The notes beneath the pieces are model-generated. The model searched no databases. It saw only the letters and a program-made list of their open reading frames with translations, and was not told where the DNA came from. From NCBI RefSeq assembly GCF_033439725.1, contig NW_026944390.1:2418001-2482000 (forward strand): a DNA stretch of 64,000 nucleotides. Reading direction: 5' to 3'. Numbering within the stretch: position 1 is the first letter of the stretch; every line of letters starts with the position of its first letter. The position numbers were made by a program, and so were the translations under genes. Shown here piece by piece: positions 59,137 to 64,000 of the stretch. This stretch comes from Neurospora tetraspora (lineage: Eukaryota > Ascomycota > Sordariomycetes > Sordariales > Sordariaceae).

Positions 59137-61020
59137 TTACGCATCACCACCCGCCTCATCCCGCTTCGCCAAAGCCTTGACCTTCTTCTCAAGACGCTTG
59201 CTCTCCTTCGCGAGCCTCTTCAACTCGCGGCCCGCATGCTCGCGGACATACGCTGACTCCCTAGCCAGGCTCTTAAGCTTGCGTGCCAACTTCGTTGCTT
59301 TCCTTTTCTCCATATTGCCGTTAACGCTGGCGCTGGCAGTAGCTGGGGTGCGAGCAGGAGAACCAGCATGGACAGCAGAACCAGGCTCGGGAACAGAGGC
59401 CGGAGCAGCAGCGGCCTCAACGCCCTGGGGAGCTGCGCTTGCAGCTGGAGCGACAGGCTCCTGGGCATGAGGAGCGGGATCAGGCACAGGAGTCGCAGAA
59501 GCGCGAGTTGCAGGCTCCTGGGGAGGAATGACTGCAAAAGGGAGAGGTCGGGGGGCACTGAAAGGAGGAGCACGGAGGGCACTGATGGCTCCGGGCTGAG
59601 GTCGTCCGGCTTCGAAGTTGTGAACAGCCTGCCGGATCTGTTGCTGCTGCAGTTGTTGAATCTGCAACAAAGCCTGTGCCGGAATGACCGGTACCGGGAT
59701 AGGAGTGATGCTCTGAGCAGGGGCGTTAACCGGTTGGCTGCTCGCGGGTGTACGAGCCTTCGTACGTCCCTGACTGCGAGGTGTGCGAGCCGGAGCTTCG
59801 GCGGCCGCGGCAAGACTCTGTTGGACTAGGCCGATGTCCTTGGCGGCCCTGGATGGCTGCCGGCGACGAAGAGGTGAACTGGCTGGTTGTTGTTGCCGAG
59901 GGCGCGGAGGTGAAAAGGGGAGTTGTTGCCCAGGAAGAGGAGAGGACCTCTCTTGCTTGATAAAAACGGGGGATGAGCGAGAGTGCTGGTTCATGGCCTG
60001 GCCGGGCGCGTTGTTAGACTGCTCGTCTCCGCGGGATGCTTCCTTGCGGGGATTTTCATCCAGAGAGTCTTCGCTCTCCTCTTCAGGGTCCGCCTCCTCG
60101 CCAGCAACAGCACGTCCTGCCTCAATCGCCGCCCTCTCGGCACGTTCTTGTTCATTTAGTCCGCGCAGGTCGAGAATGCCCAATTGACGCTTGTCCAGAC
60201 ACATCGTGCATACGCGGCTGTCTATCCTTCAGATCTCGTTGACAATACCGAGGCACTGAATATGCATCGGGGCAGGGCAGGTACGGCAACGGATGTCGTC
60301 TGCTCTTCCCCTGAAGCATATGAGGCAAAGTCCAGGTGAACGACTGTACTGCTCCGGCCAAGCTACAGACTTCACGGGATGAGAGCGCTTGTAAATGTCG
60401 TCAAATTCGCTGGGCAAAAACGCCCTCTGCCAACGGAGTGGCTCCGGGACATTCAGAATGTAACGGAGCATGTCTGTAGAGAGATGTTAGTTGCTAACCG
60501 CGGAGGGTAGATGGAGGATAACAAACAAATGATATGAACACAGGCCGTCCTAGAGGCCTATGGGTGAGTTTGGTTAGCAGGAATCCCTCCAAGGAGGTCA
60601 GTACTGAAAGGAAAGATGATGAGATGATTGTCTCACCAAGTAAAACTCGCAGGTGCAGGCGGGACGGGCTTTAAAGACAACACTTATGTCGTCAGGTCCT
60701 CCGTCCTTGGTGAGAAAAAACCCAACTCTCTTTTCGCTAACGTTTTCCGTGAAATTCTTGACTCTCGCAACTCGAAAAGTCGCGGCTTCAGCCTGAGACA
60801 AGAGGCCCGCGTAGTTGGGCGGGGGCTTGGATGCCCAGGGATCACGCCTCTGCTCTCCGGGGTGAGTTTCGCGGTAGTGCCCTAGACGCTGGACGAGCTC
60901 CTTCTTCGTTCCTTCCCTGGACAGTTTGCGCTTTTCACATTGCCGCTTCAAAACTTCGACATTGTACTTGCGCCACGGGGCGTCGTCGGGCAAGTAACCC
61001 TTCAAAGATGCGAGTGGCAT
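59137..61020 (-). pseudogene. SAP-SWIM-PHD-coiled-coil array member G (one in-frame TGA)
   Basis: Exons 61020-60637, 60557-60527 (31 nt) and 60473-59137 join in phase to 584 codons. The only interruption is a TGA at 60231-60229, inside the PHD-like finger: CLICF...CRTCPAPMHIQC...NEI, stop, then RIDSRVCTMCLDKRQ in the same frame. Member D has an Arg at the matching place (NDIRK), so a CGA to TGA change, a C-to-T transition, would explain it. Everything else is preserved: SAP-like motif (LKGYLPDDAPW, VLKRQCEKRKL, LVQRLGHYRE), SWIM CTC/CVH with both family introns, LRYILNVPEPLRWQ, a 300-residue Pro/Gln/Ala-rich region, and the coiled coil KRKATKLARKLKSLARESAY. Read literally, the product is 219 residues with half a finger. 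Recent loss is the simplest view. Confidence 0.75.
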
Positions 61021-61743
61021 TGCTGCTTCGTGGAACCGGAGTGTTTCTTGGGACGTAGATGTTCGATGGGTATTGGAAAGGTTTCGTGGTGGTCGAGCAA
61101 GCAATGATTTTTGGTGACGGAAAAGCAGGCGAAATTCTGGGCAACTTTGCGAGGCCAGACTTTGGGGTGGTGCGTTTGAAGTGGAAGTTGTGGAAGCTCA
61201 AAGGAAAACCCACAGCAGATTTTGTGCGCGGAGGGGCAAAACCGTCGAAACACCAGGCATCCAGTCTCGAGCCAGGCTGCCAGCTGTCACGACTACCGGC
61301 TCGCCCATTGCCCCAGACAACCGGGCTGGGAGTATGTCCGGGAAGCGCGCCGGTCACGCGGGGGCCATCAATGAAGGGTGAAGCCCATCCTTTCATCCCA
61401 ACTGCCCAGGACATGGTGGATGGGGCATGGTGAATGGCGATAGGCAGCTGGGCGGGATCAGACCGGAGTCAACATGATATATCTCAACTGCCATATCCCC
61501 ATTGCATACCGTCGTGTTGTTAAAAATGCGTTGCCCCACAAGGAAAAGAGCGAGCAGAATGGGCAGAAAAGTGAACGCCAAAAACATGCCAAGTCTTAGG
61601 TAAATTCCAGTCATATCAACACGAACAAGGAGGAAATAACGGATACCGTCAGCCTAAGAAGATCAAGAACGCAAAAAAAAACAAATAAATCCAAAACTAA
61701 CTCCCATCCCCTCCGTTTCCGAGCTTGTCCATTCTCGCACAAC
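61021..61743. other. intergenic within the array
   Basis: Promoter of member G and 3' flank of member H. A small hydrophobic frame on the minus strand (61393-61614) has no similarity. No gene is called. Confidence 0.45.
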
Positions 61744-62428
61744 ATCACAGACTACTCGCTCGCTCAGACCCATCCTCCACTCCTTCATTTCGTCTCGCCA
61801 ATGGCCTTTTCTTCCTCGCCTTCTTCTCAGTTTTGCGAATCCTCTTCTCAACCCTCTCAATTCTTCGCATACTCTTCTTGGCTTGGTAATCTGCATCCCT
61901 CACTAGATGATCCAACTTTCTTTCAAGCCGCTTGAGTTTTCGCGCTAGCTTGGCAGCTTTTTGTCGGTCATGCTGTTCATCCTGACGTTCAAAGCCGCTG
62001 GAGCAGGATCAGGGTCTGTACTTTCATCAGAAGCAGCAACAGAAGCGGGCGCGCCGATAGGAGCAGCATCGGCGGCATCAGCGTCATCACCAGCGTCATT
62101 ACCAGTATGATCACCAGCACCGTCCACCGGACCAGCAGCAGCAGTTCCACCAACGGGGTCACTGGCTTCGACAGCCTGGGGAGCAGCAGCACCTAGAGCT
62201 GGAGACGTGTGGACTGAAGCACACGCGCCACTACCACTACCGGCAGCAGTAGCAGGATTGGCTACAGTGATCTGAGAACTGCTACCCACAGCCGGGGTAG
62301 GAGAAGGAGCAAGTTGGACGTCAGCAGTAGGAGTGCGCGATGGGATTAAAGCAGCAACCGGAGCATCTAAACCAACGGGGGCCGGCGCAGAAGTAGAAAT
62401 ATGGCCCGAGCCAGAGCCAGAGCTAGAG

Positions 62429-62459
<31 letters not shown>

Positions 62460-63878
62460 CGGGGCGGGGGCGGGGGCGGGGGCCAGAGGAAGAGTCGAGG
62501 GGACATAGAGGCGGTAGAGCCACCGCTTGTGAAGCGTCACCGTCGACTTTAGGCTCACCCCTCTCCCCTTCATCTGCCTGAGGAGGGTGAGGGAGTACCG
62601 AAACCCTAACAGGGATAATGACGGGGGGAGAAGCTTGCTGTAATGCCTTCTCCTGCTGCTGCTGCTGTTGTTCTTGTTCTTGTTGTCGTTGCTGTTGCTC
62701 CTGTTGTTGCTCCTGTTGTTGCTGTTCTCGTTCTTGCTGCTGCCGCCCTTCCAGCCAGATAAGCGCCGGGACCCCTAGGAGCGGCGTCGATGTGCACCTT
62801 TGCTGTTCTGCGTTCTGTGGTTCCTGTAGGGTAATCCTTCGCTGTACGGATTCGACTTTAACCACGATTGACGGCTGAATACCATCTTCAACCCGTCGGT
62901 CCGATCTGGCTAGTGCTTGGATGCTGGCTTGGGCGACGGAGACGGGGACGGGGACGGCCGGCGAGACCTGAGGCCGCCCAAAATACTTTCTCGGCAGCCC
63001 ATTCGGCCTTGTCCACGCAGAGGAGGCATTGTCCCGCTTCCACACTAGCCGAACGTCTTTCGTTTTTGAATACTTTGATGCAAGATGGATGCATTGGCAT
63101 TCCGCATGCACTGCAAGGGACATTCCGCTCATGCGTGTTATGCACAAGGAAACATATGACGCATCGCTTTCCCTGACGATAATAGTCTGTCTCGACACGA
63201 CTACGGGCGGCGTGACTGTGGTTGTAGATGTATTCGAGTTCGGAAGTCAGGAACGCTTCTTGCCAGACAAGAGGCTTTGGGCAGTTGAGAACGTCGCGGA
63301 GGAGAGCTGCGTGCGGGTATCACAATTAGCCTTTGTGCTTAGAAAACAGCTCAGGGGTAGCGAAAGCCTTATCACGAACATTCGACATGGAGGCAGGGAA
63401 GGCCCTGCAAAAGGTGTTTCAGTGTAAGCTAGGTCAGCATGGAGGCGTAACTCGTTTGTTTATGCTAGTATAAGCGGCGTTTACTAACCCCACAGGAGCA
63501 ATAAGGCTTGTTGGTAAAGTAAACAGTGGCGAAGGCATCGAAAGGACTCCCAAAATGCGTGGTATGACCGGACGCGAACGTAAAGCAAATCTTCAGACAA
63601 CCGCGAGAGTCGCTCATGTCCCTAACACGTCTAATGGGAAGTGCGTGTTTCCTGCAAAATCTGTAATCGGTCTCGTGGGGGGCTGGAGGGTTGAGCCGCC
63701 AAGGACGGGATCTGAACTCGGTATTGGTTCGCTGATAGTCAAGCAGTCGTTGTTGAAGGGTGGATTTGCTACCGGCAACGGGCAGGTTTCGTTTCGCACA
63801 TTGCGTCTCCAGCACCTCTTTCGTAAGCTCCGCCCAAGGGGCGTCATCGGGTAACCAGTCTTCGGTAATGCGATCCAT
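61744..63878 (-). pseudogene. SAP-SWIM-PHD-coiled-coil array member H (two compensating frame changes)
   Basis: The first exon is 63878-63487: SAP-like motif (DWLPDDAPW, VLETQCAKRNL, LQQRLLDYQR) and CSC. A small second exon carries CLH, then, after the second family intron, LLRDVLNCPKPLVWQEAF and a canonical finger CVICF...CSACGMPMHPSC...CLLCVDKAEW. After about 63005 the reading moves to another frame, which stays open for some 350 codons of Gln, Pro, Ala and Gly-Ser repeats (62406-62482; poly-Gln at 62640-62750), and near 61985 it returns to the first frame for the coiled coil RQKAAKLARKLKRLERKL, ending at 61744. The first change might be a 52-nt intron; the second has no intron solution I can see. 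Either a young pseudogene or base-call errors in repeats. The acceptor of exon 2 is ambiguous (CTAG or TTTTGCAG). Confidence 0.65.
62406..62482. repeat. hexanucleotide repeat inside member H
   Basis: About ten GCCAGA-type units are followed by GGGGCG units. In the coding frame of the tail they encode alternating Gly-Ser and Pro-Arg. Tracts like this vary in length between strains. Confidence 0.85.
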
Positions 63879-64000
63879 GGTCGGCGGTTAGGATTCGTTT
63901 GCGGGCAATAATCGATAGCGCGAGTGGGTTGGGTTAAAGGCGGGTGTCAAGAATTCAAAACGCTAATAGTGTTTGAAGTCGTGACGGCGGTGAGGTTGCG

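Noticed and set aside
60229-60250. A tiny intron removing the TGA in member G
   Set aside because: The only GT...AG interval that would do so is about 22 nt, below any plausible fungal intron length.
1021-64000. tRNA or rRNA genes
   Set aside because: A scan by eye for T-loop motifs such as GGTTCRANNCC with a pairing stem found no convincing cloverleaf; a covariance-model search could still find one.

Overview
The window looks like a chromosome segment of a filamentous ascomycete of the Sordariales, most like Neurospora or Sordaria. Genes carry short introns (about 50-110 nt, GT-AG with CTRAC-like branch points), there are clear fungal orthologues (Ras, glia maturation factor, Nbp35, Fox2, an Ecm11-domain protein), and the left edge holds a very TA-rich retroelement fossil with the look of repeat-induced point mutation (RIP). 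The species call is inference.

Layout. 1-1020: RIP-ruined Ty1/copia relic. 3810-6765: secreted, single-pass kelch protein with a GC-AG intron. 6766-10147: mostly non-coding, with a probable 252-bp Tc1/mariner-type MITE at 8894-9145. 10148-11593: intronless protein with OTU-protease-like motifs. 11594-17839: long gene-poor stretch leading to a four-exon Ras GTPase (17840-18723). 20439-28604: a compact housekeeping block: a mitochondrial molybdopterin-binding-domain protein with a 9-nt micro-exon (minus), glia maturation factor (plus), Nbp35 (minus) and an Ecm11-domain meiotic protein (plus). 29110-30508: D-glycerate 3-kinase (minus). 31922-34856: the peroxisomal multifunctional beta-oxidation enzyme Fox2 (plus), without a canonical PTS1. 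35191-37080: a 21-bp heptad-like tandem repeat and a 471-aa orphan protein built from internal duplications. 37600-44700: an accessory, decayed zone with an orphan partial gene, a ruined trypsin-like protease and a kinase-like fragment.

44756-63878 is the most striking part: eight paralogous genes, all on the minus strand, head to tail, spaced roughly 1.3-2.8 kb apart (start to start). The full-length architecture is an N-terminal SAP-like motif (W-x-L-PDDAPW-like start, then L-x-x-QC...RL), a SWIM zinc finger (CxC...CxH) split by an intron, a C4HC3 PHD/RING-like finger, a variable low-complexity region, and a basic C-terminal coiled coil. Three or four members look intact; one has a single in-frame TAG, one a single in-frame TGA, one two compensating frame changes, and one is reduced to its 3' half between two inverted solo LTRs. 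I know of no described gene family with this architecture; the SAP + SWIM + PHD/RING combination suggests a DNA-associated ubiquitin- or SUMO-ligase-like family evolving by birth and death. This is the best candidate for an undescribed system in the window, and the array may continue past the right edge.
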